64,000 nucleotides of DNA from Ceratotherium simum simum (taxonomy: Eukaryota > Chordata > Mammalia > Perissodactyla > Rhinocerotidae). Position 1 is the first letter of the stretch. Every line of letters begins with the position of its first letter. Positions 11,704 to 23,336 of the stretch are shown in pieces. Position numbers and translations under genes: made by a program. The DNA is taken from positions 21,767,041-21,831,040 of the forward strand of contig NW_004454177.1 of assembly GCF_000283155.1 (NCBI RefSeq). Direction: 5' to 3'. The notes under the pieces are model-generated. The model was given only the letters and a program-made list of their open reading frames with translations, did not search any database and was not told the DNA's origin.

Positions 11704-11985
11704 TCACTGCTGCAATAACAGTTTTAAAGGATTTATAAATCTCAGTTCACATTTTGATAATTTCCATCTGTGCCAATCTTCATAAATGATTCTCTCTTTT
11801 GTCCCATTAGCAGAGACCATAGCATTGGTCAAACCCACGGTGGGAGCCTTGGCAGCTGTGTTACTGACTGTCTGGAGGAAAACAGGATGAGAGAATGTGG
11901 AGATGCATGTCCAATTCATATAAATGTCAAATAAATAAAATATTTGATGTTTTAATCACACATTAATTTGTAATATTTGGTATAA
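11704..11985. other. Short unassigned block
   Basis: A 71-codon minus-strand frame (11704-11919) reads plausible peptide, for example KAPTVGLTNAMVSANGTKE. It lacks splice borders and any recognised family. It may be the remnant of an unidentified repeat. Confidence 0.25.
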
Positions 11986-11989
11986 TAAA

Positions 11990-13330
11990 AATCGTATATA
12001 GATATATATAAAACACATAATTACTAGTTACAAAAAACTTAAATGAACACCCACGAACCAACAACTAAATTTAAGAAACAAAACTTTACTAGTATGATTA
12101 GGCTTTTTTATTCCTTTCCCTTCCTATCCCTTTGTACCCCTGTTGCCCTAGTAATAATAAATATTTTTAATTTTGTGCTTATCATTCCTTCCTTTAAAAA
12201 ATTTCATCACATGCTTATTATAAGATATATTTTTAATTTTGAATTTTATAAAACTAATATGAAGTCAATTGCAACTTGCTTGCTTTCAACACTCTGTAAG
12301 GTTTATTCAGGCTGTTGCATTATTTGAGTTCATTAACTTTCAATGACGCAAAATCTTCCATTTCTGAATGTACTATACTTTTCCTGTTGATGGGCATTTT
12401 TGTCATTACTAGTTTTTTTGTTAATACAACCAGTGCTGCTATAAACAATCTTTTACATGCTCCTCATATACAAGAGTCAGATACTCTTTGGAATATGTCT
12501 TCAGGAGTGAAATGCTGGGTTTCAGGGTTTTCCAAGTACAAATTTACAATATAGTACTAAATTGTTTTCCCAAATAATGTCACCAATGGTTGTATAAGAG
12601 TTCTCAATAACCAACACTTCTCCAATATTTGACACTATGAGATTTCTAAATTTTTAACAAGTTATTGGGCATAAAATAATATACAATACGGAGTTCATTT
12701 GCATCTTTCTAATTATTAAGTTTGAGCATCTTTACCTATTTTTAGCCACATGTATTCCCTCTTAAGTGAATATTTATTAATATGTATTTACTATTTTATC
12801 TATTTCATAAAATCTATATGTATATATTTATATATTGATTTGTAGAAGTATTTTCTATATCCTGATTACTAATCATGTGTCAGCTATGTATGTTCAAATA
12901 TGTTTTCTTAGATTTTGGCTTGGATTTATACTGTTTTATGATGTTGAATTTTGAATAACAGAAGTTTTTAATTTTAATGCAATTGAATACCCAATATTTT
13001 AAAGTGAGAGATTATAGTTGAGATTTTAGTTCAAGGTCATAAAAATATTTCCTTATATATTTTCTGAAAGTTTTATACTTTTGACTTTTATATTTAATTC
13101 TTAAATTTACCACAATTTATTTTTGTAGATGAACATGTTAATTTTTTAACGTATGTGCTCATTTTCCTAGTGCTCTTTTCTTTGCAAGTTTGGTAGAACT
13201 GACTTAAAATCATAATGGCTTGATATTTTCTTTGTAGGGACACTTTAAACTGATGATTAATTTTTAATGTTCATAGTTCTACTTAAGACTTCATTTCTCC
13301 CTGAGTCAGTTTTAAAAGATTTTACTTTTC
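11990..13330 (-). repeat. Old L1M copy, antisense
   Basis: Antisense 3' part of an L1M. 'ctgctataaacaatctttta' and 'ggagtgaaatgctgggtttc' are the antisense of the ORF2 C-terminal region, followed by degenerate ORF2. Frames at 12043-12554 belong to it. Confidence 0.7.
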
Positions 13331-13429
13331 TAGAAATTTTAACAAAATTTTCAAACATGTTAACAAATTTATCCATTGTATATTCTCTTCTTTTAATTCT
13401 CCATTAGACTTGGAGTTATATCTTTTTTT

Positions 13430-14345
13430 TTTTGTTACTTCAAAGACTTTACGTTTTTATAGCAGTTTTAGATTTGCAATACAATTGAGAGGATGGTGCA
13501 AAGATTTTCTGTATACCCCTGTCCCCCACCCCCCCACATACACACATGCATAATAGCATCTCTGATTATTAACCTCACTCACCAGAATGGTACTTTTTTT
13601 TTTTTTTTTTAACAAGAATGAACCTACATTGACACATCATAATCACCCAAAGTCCATAGTTTACATTAGGGTTCACCTTTGGTGTTAAATATTCTGTGGG
13701 TTTGGACCAATGTATAATGACATATATCCATCATTGTCATTTCATACAGAATATTTTCACTGCCCTAAAAATCCTCTGTTCTCTGACTATTCATTCCCAT
13801 GCTCCCCCAGCAACCACACCGTAGTTTTGCCTTTTCCAAAATATAATATAGTTGGGATCATACAGTATGTAGCCTTTTCAGGTTGGTTTCTTTTACTTAG
13901 TAATACGCATTTAAGGTTCCCCGATGTCTTTTCATGGCTTGATAGCTCATTACTTTTTAGTGATGAATGATATTTCATTTTCTGGACATACTACAGTTTA
14001 TTTACCTATTCACTTACTTAAGGACGCTTTGGTTGCTTCCAAGATTTGGCAATTATAAATAAAGCTGTTATAAACATCCATATGCAGGTTTTTGTGTAGA
14101 CTTAAGTTTTCAACTCCTTTGGGTAAATGCCAAGGAGCACGATTGCTGAATCATTTTGTAAGAGTATGTTTGGTTTTCTAAGAAACCGCGAAACTGTCTT
14201 CCAAAGTAGTTCTACCATTTTTCATTCTTACCAGCAATATATGAGAGTTCCTGTAGCTACATGTCCTTGCCAGCATTTGGCATTGTCAGTGTTCTAGACT
14301 TTGGCCATTCTAATAGGTGGGTAGTGGAATCTTATTGCTTTATAT
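13430..14345 (-). repeat. L1M 3' UTR and ORF2 end, antisense
   Basis: Well-recognisable antisense L1M: 'gaacctacattgacacatca', 'ttcactgccctaaaaatcct', 'atacagtatgtagccttttc', 'ctccttttggg'-type ORF2 end, and 'tggccattctaataggtggg'. The 86-codon frame at 13710-13970 is within it. Confidence 0.85.
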
Positions 14346-14389
14346 ACCTTTTTTTAAATATTAATATCATATATCTTGCCTTATCTCTT

Positions 14390-15330
14390 TTTTATTCACT
14401 AATCTTGCTAGAAGTTTATGTATTTTATTAATTCAAAAAATTATGTTACCATTATTATTTTGTACAGTAATGTACATTTAGCTGATTATCAGTTTACCAA
14501 TTTCTTGCTCACCGTTTCTTCCTGCATCGCAGATCTTCCTTCTGAGATTATTTTCTTTTTTCCCAAAATATATTCTTAATCCTTCCGTTAGTGTAAAACT
14601 ATTGGTGGTAAACCCTTCTCAGGTTTTGTTTAGTTGAAAATATTTTTTTAAACTCCTATTCTTGACGGATAATTTTTCCCAGCACACAACTCTAGGTTGA
14701 CAGTTATTTTTTGTCTAGCATCTTGAGGATTTCATCCGTATTCTGGTTTCTATTGTTGCTGTTGAAGAGTCTAGTTGTCATTCTTTTGTAAGTGCTTTGT
14801 CTTTTATTTTCTGTTTTTAAGGTCTTTCTAATACATGTTCTGCAGTTTCACTATAGTGTGTCTAGGTGTGAATTTCTTTCTTATTCATGCTGTTCAGTAT
14901 ATATAGCAACTCTGATATTCTGCTATTTGTGAAATCATAATTTCATGAGTTTTGGAAAATTCTCAGCCATTGTATTTTCAAGTATCTGTTCTTTCATTAT
15001 AATTTCTATTCTCTTCTGCTTCAGTAATGGCTATTCTACATTTTAAGCAATTAACCTAATGTATTTCATTAAAATAGTTAGAAGTGATTCTTTTTCAAAC
15101 CTCTGGTTAATTTGGATAGTGTCTTGATTCTTGTTTACTTTTATTATAATGCTATTTTCTTTAAACATTTAATACATAGTTATTTTATATTCTATATCTA
15201 AAAATTATATTTAAGTTTTAGAGGTAAAAATCTAATATTTTTCCTGTTTGGTCTTTTATTCATTTTAACATTTTCTTCTATGATTGGAGATATTTGATTG
15301 TTACCTTATATATAGTTCATGTTAACTTAG
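14390..15330 (-). repeat. HAL1/L1 ORF1-region copy, antisense
   Basis: Antisense of an L1/HAL1 ORF1 region: 'tctaggttgacagttatttt', 'tctattgttgctgttgaaga', 'gcagtttcactatagtgtgt' and 'ggaaaattctcagccattgt'. It may belong with the preceding L1M. Heavily mutated. Confidence 0.65.
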
Positions 15331-16201
15331 GAATCTGAAGGCCTATAATCAGGATGCTTTCCTCTGGAGAGAATTTTCATTTGCTTCTGTCAGGAGACAG
15401 GAGGTACTCCTGTCTTGGGGTCATTTAATTCCCCTTCCAAGATGTCTTAATGCAAAAGGTCAAAGCAGAGTCACTTCAATTGTAGATTTTACCCAAACAC
15501 TAACCTTTACCAATAATTCAAAAGATACAAGCAATATACTGCAGAGAATCAATACTTTTTTTCTGGAAAAGTATGAGTGCATCAGACACAGTTCCCATTA
15601 ATATTATCTTTTTTTTCTTCAGTAAGACATTTTGGTGTCCGATTAACAGACTGAGTCTGAAAAGTGAGTAGAAGCATTGTTCTTAAAGGAATCTGATTCA
15701 TTTTGAGGGCTCTCCAGTTTTATATTACATTATTCAGATAGAAAATACTGACTTTTCTCATTCTCCAGAGAGCAGTTTCATTTATAATAAGTAATCTAGA
15801 AAGACCAGGTACATTTTGATTGATCACGGACTTTTTTGTTTATTTGTTTTGTTTTTGTTTTTGATAGAGACTCTCCATTATCTTTCTAAGCATGTTTACA
15901 AGAAAACTAAGGCCAAGTCGATCATCTCCTTGTACAAAAACGAGTGAGTTATGGGTTGAAAATAACTTTCTCAAAGTTATTTTCAGAATTATTCAGAAAG
16001 TCTTGCTGCAAAGCCAAAGCCGAAGTCTTGAACATATTACTGATTGCAGCATCTACCTTCAAGTCAAATCTCCTTTATTGGTTGCTTATTGCTCATGGTT
16101 CTTGTTTTCAGCAAAGTCTTTCTTCATTCCTTTTTTTTTGGGGGGGAGTTGAGTGGGTTGGGGGCAGTGACATCTTAGAGATTTATCCTTCATGCAAGTC
16201 A
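15331..16201. other. Unique intron sequence with a G-rich tract
   Basis: No repeat recognised. Overlapping frames at 15892-16246 have no support. A T9G7 tract with two further G runs lies at 16131-16164. Confidence 0.45.
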
Positions 16202-16213
16202 AGCATTAATTAT
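16202..16213. repeat. Target-site duplication, L1 3' side
   Basis: agcattaattat, identical to 23325-23336; the pair brackets the minus-strand L1. Confidence 0.9.
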
Positions 16214-16601
16214 GTCCATTTTTATTCAGGTAAAATTACTGTATAACATTATATAAGTTTCAAGTGTACTACATTATAGTTCGACACCTGTATACACTAC
16301 GAAGTGATCACCACCAAAAATGTAGTTACTGTCCATCACCATACAAGTGATCCCCTTCACCCAGTTTACCTGTCGCCACACCGCCTTCCACTATGGTAAC
16401 CACCAATCTGTTCTCTGTAACTATGAGTTTGTTTTTGTTTTGTTTTATTTGTTTGTTTTGTTTTTTTAGATTCCACGTATGAGTGAAGTCATATGATATT
16501 TGTCTTTCTCCACCTGACTTATTTCACTCAGCGTAATACCTTCAAGGTCCATCTGTGTTGTCACAAATACCTAGATTTCATCTTTTTTTATGGCTAAGTA
16601 G

Positions 16602-16635
16602 TATTTCATTGTATATATATACATACAATGAAATA
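16602..16635. repeat. 13-bp inverted repeat in L1
   Basis: tatttcattgtat (16602-16614) and atacaatgaaata (16623-16635) form a perfect stem around an 8-nt AT loop. It probably arose by TA-repeat change within ORF2. Confidence 0.85.
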
Positions 16636-17104
16636 TATATATATACACACAATAAATATATATTTATATTTACACCTTCTTTATCCATTCATCCATCGAC
16701 AAACACTTAGGTTGTTTCCATAGTTTTGCTATTGCAAATAATGCTGCACTGAATATAGGAGTGCATATATCTTTTCAAATTGGTGCTTTCATATTCTTTG
16801 GATAAACACCCAGAAGTGGAATAGCTGGATCATATGGTAGTTCTATTCTTAATTTTTTGAGGAATCTCCATAGCATTTTTCATAGTGGCTGCGCCAATTT
16901 ACATTCCCACAAACAGTGCACAAGGGTTCTCCTTTCTCCACATCCTCTCCAACACTTGTTATTTCTTGTCTTTTTGATAATCGCCATTCTAACAGGTGTG
17001 ACATGATATCTCATTGTGGTTTTTATTTGAATTTCCCTAATAATTAATGGTGTTGAACATCTCTTCATGTGCCTATTGGTCATCTGTATGTCGTCTTTGG
17101 AGCT

Positions 17105-17150
17105 GGCTCTGTGGTGCAACGGATAGCACATTGGACTTCTATCCAATCCT
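17105..17150 (+). pseudogene. tRNA-Arg(TCT)-like 5' half inserted in L1
   Basis: The L1 ORF2 sequence is interrupted by a foreign block of about 55 bp. Bases 17105-17141 match the first 37 nt of tRNA-Arg(TCT) as remembered: acceptor strand ggctctg, A-box-like tggtgcaacgg, D arm, then anticodon stem ttgga and loop cttcta. A further tccaa could close the anticodon stem. There is no variable loop, T arm or B box, so it is not a functional tRNA gene. L1 sequence resumes at 'cagaaaaatgtctattt'. It resembles the tailless retropseudogenes described for truncated tRNAs in mammals. Confidence 0.75.
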
Positions 17151-20100
17151 AGTGCACGTCTTCTTCAGAAAAATGTCTATTTGGTTCCTCTGCCCATTTT
17201 TTAATTGGGTAATTTTTTTTGTTGTTCTTGAGTCGTATGAGTTCTTTATATATTTTGGATATTAAACCCTTGTCAAATATATGATTCGCAAATATCTTCT
17301 CCCATTCAGTAGGTTGCCTTTTTGCTTTGATGATGGTTTCCTTCACTGTGAGGAAGCTTTTTAGTTTGATGTAGTCCTATCTGTTTACTTCTGCTTTTGC
17401 TTCCCTTGCCTTTGGAGTCAGATCCACAAAAACATCACTAAGACCTATGTCGAGGACCTTCCACCTGTGTTTTCTTCTAGGAATTTTACAGTTTCAGGTC
17501 TTACATTTTGAGTTAATTTTTGTGTATATTGTGAGATAGTGGTCTAGTCTTGTTCTTTTGCATGTGGCTGTCCACTTTTTTCAACACCATTTATTGAAGA
17601 GATTGTCTTTTCTCCACTGTATGTTCTTGACTCCTTTGTCATAAATTAATTGCCCATATATGTGTGGGTTTATTTCTAGGCTCTCAATTCAGTTCCATTG
17701 ATCCATATGTTTGTTTTTATGCCAATACCACACTGTTTTATTACTATAGCTATGTAGTATTGTTTGAAATCAGGGAATATGATACCTTCAGCTTTGTTCT
17801 TTCTCAAAGTTGCTCTGGCTATTTGGGATCTTTTGTGGTTCCATACAAGTTTTAGAATTATTTGTTCCAGTTCTGTGAAAAATGTCATTGGAATTTTGAT
17901 AGAGATTGCATTGAATCCCTAGATTGCATTGGGTAGTATGGAGGTTTTAACAATATTAATTCCTCCTATCCAAGAGCAAGGAATATCTTTCCATTTGTGT
18001 CTTTTCCAATTTCTTTTATCAGTGCCTTATAGTTTTCAGTGTTCAGGTCTTTTACCTCCTTGGTCAAATTTATTCCTAGGTATTTTATTCTTTTTGATGC
18101 AATTATAAATGGGATGGTTTTCTTGATTTTTCTTTCTGATAGTTATTTATTAGTCTATAGAAACACCACAGATTACTGTCTATTGATTTTGTATACTGCA
18201 ACTTTACTGAATTTATCAAGTAGTTCTAACGGTATTTGGTGGAGTCTTTAAGGTTTTCTATATATAGTATTATCTGCAAATAGTGACAATTTTACTTCCT
18301 TTCCAATTTGAGTGCCTTTTATTTGTTTTTCTTGTCTAATTACTATGACTAGAACTTCTAATACTATTTTGAATATAAGTGGTGAGAGTAGGCATCCTTG
18401 TCTTCTTCCTGATCTTAGAGGAAAATCTTGCAGCTTTTCACCATTGAGTATGATGTTAGCTGTGGGTTTGTCATATATGGCCTTTATTAAGTTGAGGTAT
18501 ATTCCCTCTATATCCACTTTGTTGAGACATTTTATCATATGTGGATGTTGAATTTTGTCAAATCTTTTTTTCTGCATCTATTGAGATGATCATATGATTT
18601 TTATCTTTCATTTTGTTAATATAATCACACTGATTGATTCGCAGATGAACCATCCTTGCATCCCTGGAATAAATCTCACTTGATCATTGTGTATAATCCT
18701 TTTAAGGTATTGTTGAACTAGGTTTGCTAATATTTTGTTGAGAATTTTTGCATCTATCTTCATCTGGGATATTGGCCTATAATTTTCTTTGTTTGTGGTG
18801 TCCTTGTCTGGTTTTGGTGTCAGGGTAATGCCGACCTCATAAAATGAGTTTGGAAGCTTTCCTTCCTCTTTGATTTTTTTTTGGAAGAGTTTGAGAAGAG
18901 TAAGTATTAAATCTTTGAATGTTTGGTAGAATTCATCAATGAAGCTGTCTGGTCCTGGACTTTTGTCTTTTGGGAGGTTTTTGATACTCATTCAATCTCC
19001 TTACTAATAATTAGTCTATTCAGATTTTCTATTTCTTCATAATTCAGTCTTGTAAGATTGCAAATTTCTAGGAATTTATCCATTTCTTCTAGGTTGTCCA
19101 ACTTGTTGGCATATAATTGCTCATAGTAGTCTCCTATGATCTTTTGTATTTCTGTGGTAAAAGTTGTAGCTTCCCCTTTTTCATTTCTGATTTTATTTAT
19201 TTGAACCCTCTCTCTTTTTTTCTTGGTGAATCTAACTAAAGGTTTGCCATTTTTATTTATCTTTACTAAGAATCAGCTCTTAGTTTCATTGATCTTTCCT
19301 ATTGTCTTTTTAGTCTCCATTTCATTTATTTCTTTTCTAACCTTTATTATTTCCTTCCTTCTTCTAACTTTGGGCTTCGTTTGTTCTTCTTTTTCTAGTT
19401 CCTTTAGATGTAACATTAAATCGTTTATTTGGGATTTCTTTTGTTTCTTGAGGTAGGCTTGTATTGCTATGAACTTCTCTCTTAGAACTGCTTTTGCTGC
19501 ATCCTGTAGATTTCGGTATGTTGTATTTCTGTTTTCATTTGTTTCTAGGTCTTTTTTTAGTTCTTCTTTGATTTCTTCTATGACCCAGTAGTTATTCAAC
19601 AACATGTTATTTAATCTCCACATATTTGTAGTTTTTCCAGTTTTCTTCTTGCAATTGATTTCTAGAATCATACTATTGTGGTCAGAAAAGATGTTTGATA
19701 TTATTTCAATCTTCTTGAATTTATGAAGATTTGTTTTGTGGCTTACCATGCACTCTATCCTGGAGAATGTTCCATCTGCACTTGAGAAGAATGTATATTC
19801 TGTTGTTTTTGGATGAAATGTTTTGTATATATCTATTTAGTCCATGGGGTCAAATGTGTCATTTAAGACTGATGTTTCCTTATTAATTTTCTGTCTGGAA
19901 GATCTATCCATTGACGTAAGTAGGGTGTTAAAGTCCCCTATTATTGTTGTATTGCCTCTATTTTTCCCTTAGGTCTGTTAATATTTGCTTTTTATATTTT
20001 GATGTTCCTATGTTTGGTGCACATATATTTATAAATGTAATGTCTCCCTGCTGGATTGACCCCTTTATCATTATTTACTGCCCCTCTTTAACTTGTATTA

Positions 20101-20784
20101 CCATATTTATTTTAAAGCCTATCTTGTCTGATATGAGTATAACAACACCAGCTGTCTTTTTGTTTCCATTTGCATGGAATATCTTTTTCTTTCCCTTTAC
20201 TTTCAGTCTGAGTGTGCCCTTAGTTCTGACATGAGTCTCTTGTAGGTAGTATATAGATATGTCTTGTTCTTTTTCCATTCAGCCACTCTATGTCTTTTGA
20301 GAATTTAGTTCATTTACATTTAAAGTAACTATTGATAGATACATACTTATTGGCATTTTGTTAATTGTTTTCTGGCTGTTTTTTGTAATTCCTTTCTGTT
20401 TGTTTCTTCTTGTCTTTCTTTCCTTGTGGTTTGATGACTTTGTTTAGTGTTATGCTTAGATTCCTTTCTCATTTTATTTTGTGTATGTACTATTAATTTT
20501 TGCTTTGTGGTTACCATGAAGTTCACATATATCCTCTTATGTATATTACAGTTTAGTTTAAGTTGATAGCAACTTAAATTTGAATATATTCTAGTGCTCT
20601 ACATTTTTGCCCCCCCATTTCATGTTTTCGATGTCCCTTTTTACATCTTTTTATTTTATTTATTCTTTAACTAATTATTGTAGTTTCAGTTAATGTTATT
20701 ACTTTTATCTTTTAACCTTTTTACTAGCTTTACATGTGATTATTTACTTTTTTTGTTATTAATTAGTTCTCTTTTTTATTTAGC

Positions 20785-21660
20785 TTAGAGAAACCCTTTT
20801 AATATAACTTGTAATGCCTCTTTCATAGTGATGAACTCTGTTAGCTTTTGGTTGTCTGGAAAAGTCTTTATCACTCCTTTAAATGTGAATGATAACTTTG
20901 CTAGGTAGAGCATTCTTGGTTGGAAGGTTTTTCCTTTCATCACTGTGAATATGTCATGACACTCCCTTCTGGCCTGCAAAGATTCTTCTGAGAAATCTAC
21001 TGATAGCCTTATGGGTTTTCCCTTACACATAAAAATTTATTTTTCTCTTGCTGCTTACTATTCTCTTTTTATCTTTACCTTTAACATTTTAATTATAATG
21101 TGTCTTGCTGTGGCTCTCTTTGGGTTCATTTTGTTTGGAACTCTCTAGGCTTCTTGGACCTAGATGTCTGTTTCCTTTCCTAAATTAGGATAGTTTTCAG
21201 CCATTATTTCTTCAAATAAGTTTTCTGCCCCGTTGTCTCTCTCATCTCCTTCTGGAACCCCTATGATGCAAAGATTGTTCTGCTTGATGTCATCCCAGAA
21301 GTCCCTTAAGTTGTCTTTATCTAACTTTCTTTTTCTTTTTGTTGCTCTGTGTGGGTGATTTCCATTGCTTTATCTTGCAGTTTGCTGATCTGCTCTTCTA
21401 CATCATCTAGTCTGCCCTTGAACCCCTCTAGTGTATCTTTCAGTTCAGTTTTAACTTCTATTTGGTATTTTCTTATATTTTCTATCTCTTTGTTGAAGTT
21501 CTCATTGTTCATCCATTCTTCTCCTGAATTCAGTGGGCATCTTTATGACGATTACTTCAAATTCTTTATCTGGTAGATTATTTATCTCCATATCATTAAG
21601 GTCTTTTTCTGAGGTTTTTTCTTTTTCTTTCATTTGGAATATATTTCTTTGTTTCCTCAT
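20785..21660 (-). pseudogene. L1 ORF1 (RNA-binding chaperone), decayed
   Basis: ORF1p is the trimeric RNA-binding protein that packages L1 RNA. The start chosen is the ATG at 21660 (MRKQRNIFQMKEKEK). A frame change near 21513 leads into a coiled-coil piece (21512-21321, with KEIENIRKYQIEVKTELKDT and LDDVEEQISKLQDKAMEI). The central RRM-like part at 21060-21300 is degenerate. The C-terminal domain (21030-20785) retains SEESLQARRECHDIF and PRMLYLAKLSFTFKG. The order and spacing fit ORF1 of about 290 residues, now non-functional. Confidence 0.88.
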
Positions 21661-23324
21661 TTTGCTTGACTCTCTATGTGTGTCTCTTTGAATTAGGCAA
21701 AACAGTTACCTCTCTTAGTCTTAAAGGAGTGGCTTTGTATAGGTGCTGATCCTTCTTGTTCAACCTTGCCCTAGTTCTTGGTTGTCTCTCAGACATCTGT
21801 GATTATCTAAACAACCTGATTTATTCTTGATATGCCTCTGTTGTTGAGGGTGTCAGTGTTCCCAGGGCAGGGATCTCATTTAGCACCTAGTTTCAGGTTG
21901 ATTAGAAGCCAGAATCTCTGACAGCAACTTTTAAAGTATGCAAATACATACAGTCCTGTGGGGCCACAACTGCAATCCTTGCTGGCTTCCAGCCTAGGAG
22001 ATCTGGAGGTGTCCCCTGGGTGACTGTTGCCAAAATTGGGGCTCCAGACAAGTGCATAAGCTCCTTTCTGGGAGGTCTCATTGGGCAGTAGCAAGGCCAA
22101 GGGAGTGCGTAATTCCTTGCTTATGTTCCTTGGGAGCACCTCCTTAGCCTCTAAATGAGTGGGAAACCTGAAGTTTGTCCCTCAGGCTGAAGCTCCAGGC
22201 TAAGTTAATAGGCATTTTTCACAGGAAGACTGGAGATGTGTTTTAGTGACTGTCTTTGTAGTGCCCTGGTGGTGTTGGCCTACCTAGAACTCTTTCCAAT
22301 TGTTACAGTCCTGTGGTGTTCAGGAACACCAGCACCCTTTGGTCCCACGGCCAGGAGTTCAGGAGTCATCCCCTATGCAGATTGCTGTACCCACTGGCTT
22401 TAGCAAGGCAGCTGGAGAAAGTATGGGGTGGGGCATGCTCCTTGCTTCAGAAAGGCAGTGGGAAAATGTTTTGACTGTGTGCACCCACAGGCTTCACCAA
22501 TGCAGCAGGACACCGCCTTGTTTGTGTGCATGCACTGGCCTTAGGCCGGAGATGGAGAATGCCGCGACCGCTGGTGCCTGCCAGACCCAGCCAGATGGCG
22601 GGGGAGTGTTGCAACGGCCCACACTTGCAGACTTTAGCTAGAGAATGGCACAGTGCCACACTGCTTGCCCCCGCCTGTCCTAGCCTGGCAAAGGAGGGTG
22701 CCACATCCGAACTCCTCCGCCTGTGCTGGCAGGTTAGATAGAGAGTGCAGTAACGGTGTCCACCAGCACCTTTACCTCTGCGGAACGTTGCAGCTGTGCT
22801 TGCCCCTCCAGCGGACACTTTTAGGCCAGCTAATAAATCTCCTTCAAATAGAGTTTAGGCGTTTTTCAAACTTCTGTCTTCTCATTGGGTCTTGGGCTGA
22901 GTGAGACCACATGCAAGCTTTTTAAAAGGGGGATCTCAGTTTCCTACAGCACTCTGGGACCCTTGAAGATCAGCCTTGCTGGTTTTCTAAGCCACATGTT
23001 TTGGAAGTTCGTCTCTCCAGTGCAGAGCCCAGGTGTTGGGATGCCAGATGTGAGGAACCAACCCCTCACTCTTTCAGGGGAAGCATCTGTCTGGCGAGAT
23101 CCCTCCCTGTCGTGCATCCCTGCACTGGGGATGGGGTCCCTTGAGAGGCTGAATCTCTGCCTTTCCTGCCTCTATCAACATGGTCCTCTTTATCCTTTGC
23201 TGTGGAGCCCAGTTCATCTAGTTTTCAGATCCTTTTCAGAGGGAAATGATCCATATGTAGGTATATATTTGTAGTGTCTGTGGGAAGAGGTGAGCTCAGG
23301 ATCTTTCTACTCCCTCATCTTGCC

Positions 23325-23336
23325 AGCATTAATTAT
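23325..23336. repeat. Target-site duplication, L1 5' side
   Basis: agcattaattat, identical to 16202-16213. Confidence 0.9.

Larger units (their letters stand above)
16466..20356 (-). pseudogene. L1 ORF2 (endonuclease/reverse transcriptase), decayed
   Basis: In active elements ORF2 encodes the endonuclease and reverse transcriptase that carry out target-primed reverse transcription. Here the frame starts at an ATG (20356) reading MPISMYLSIVTLNVNELNS, and the endonuclease motif QETH follows near 20240. Further pieces are an RT segment with [14 protein letters not shown] and [16 protein letters not shown] (18991-18608), one with [11 protein letters not shown] and a catalytic-motif position reading FADN instead of FADD (near 18260-18360), and the C-terminal [19 protein letters not shown] zinc-knuckle-like part (about 16890-16960). 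The terminal stop is at 16466-16468. It is broken by many stops and shifts and by the small insertion at about 17102-17157. Confidence 0.92.
16214..23324 (-). mobile_element. Near-complete LINE-1 insertion (about 7.1 kb)
   Basis: An L1 retrotransposon on the minus strand, with its 3' end at 16214 and 5' end at 23324, bracketed by a perfect 12-bp target-site duplication. Reading 5' to 3' there is a GC-richer 5' UTR (about 23324-21661, starting GGCAAGATGAGGGAGTAGAA), a dead ORF1, a 430-bp spacer, a dead ORF2, and a short 3' UTR ending in a decayed A-rich tail. Length and order are those of a full L1, but both ORFs carry many stops and shifts, so it is inactive. Frames at 21876-23274 lie in the 5' UTR and are not genes. 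Confidence 0.95.

Noticed and set aside
17105..17141. A functional tRNA-Arg gene
   Set aside because: The T arm, B box and 3' acceptor strand are missing.
21876..23274. Several overlapping frames on both strands of up to 129 codons
   Set aside because: They lie in the GC-richer 5' UTR of the minus-strand L1, overlap each other on opposite strands and resemble no protein.
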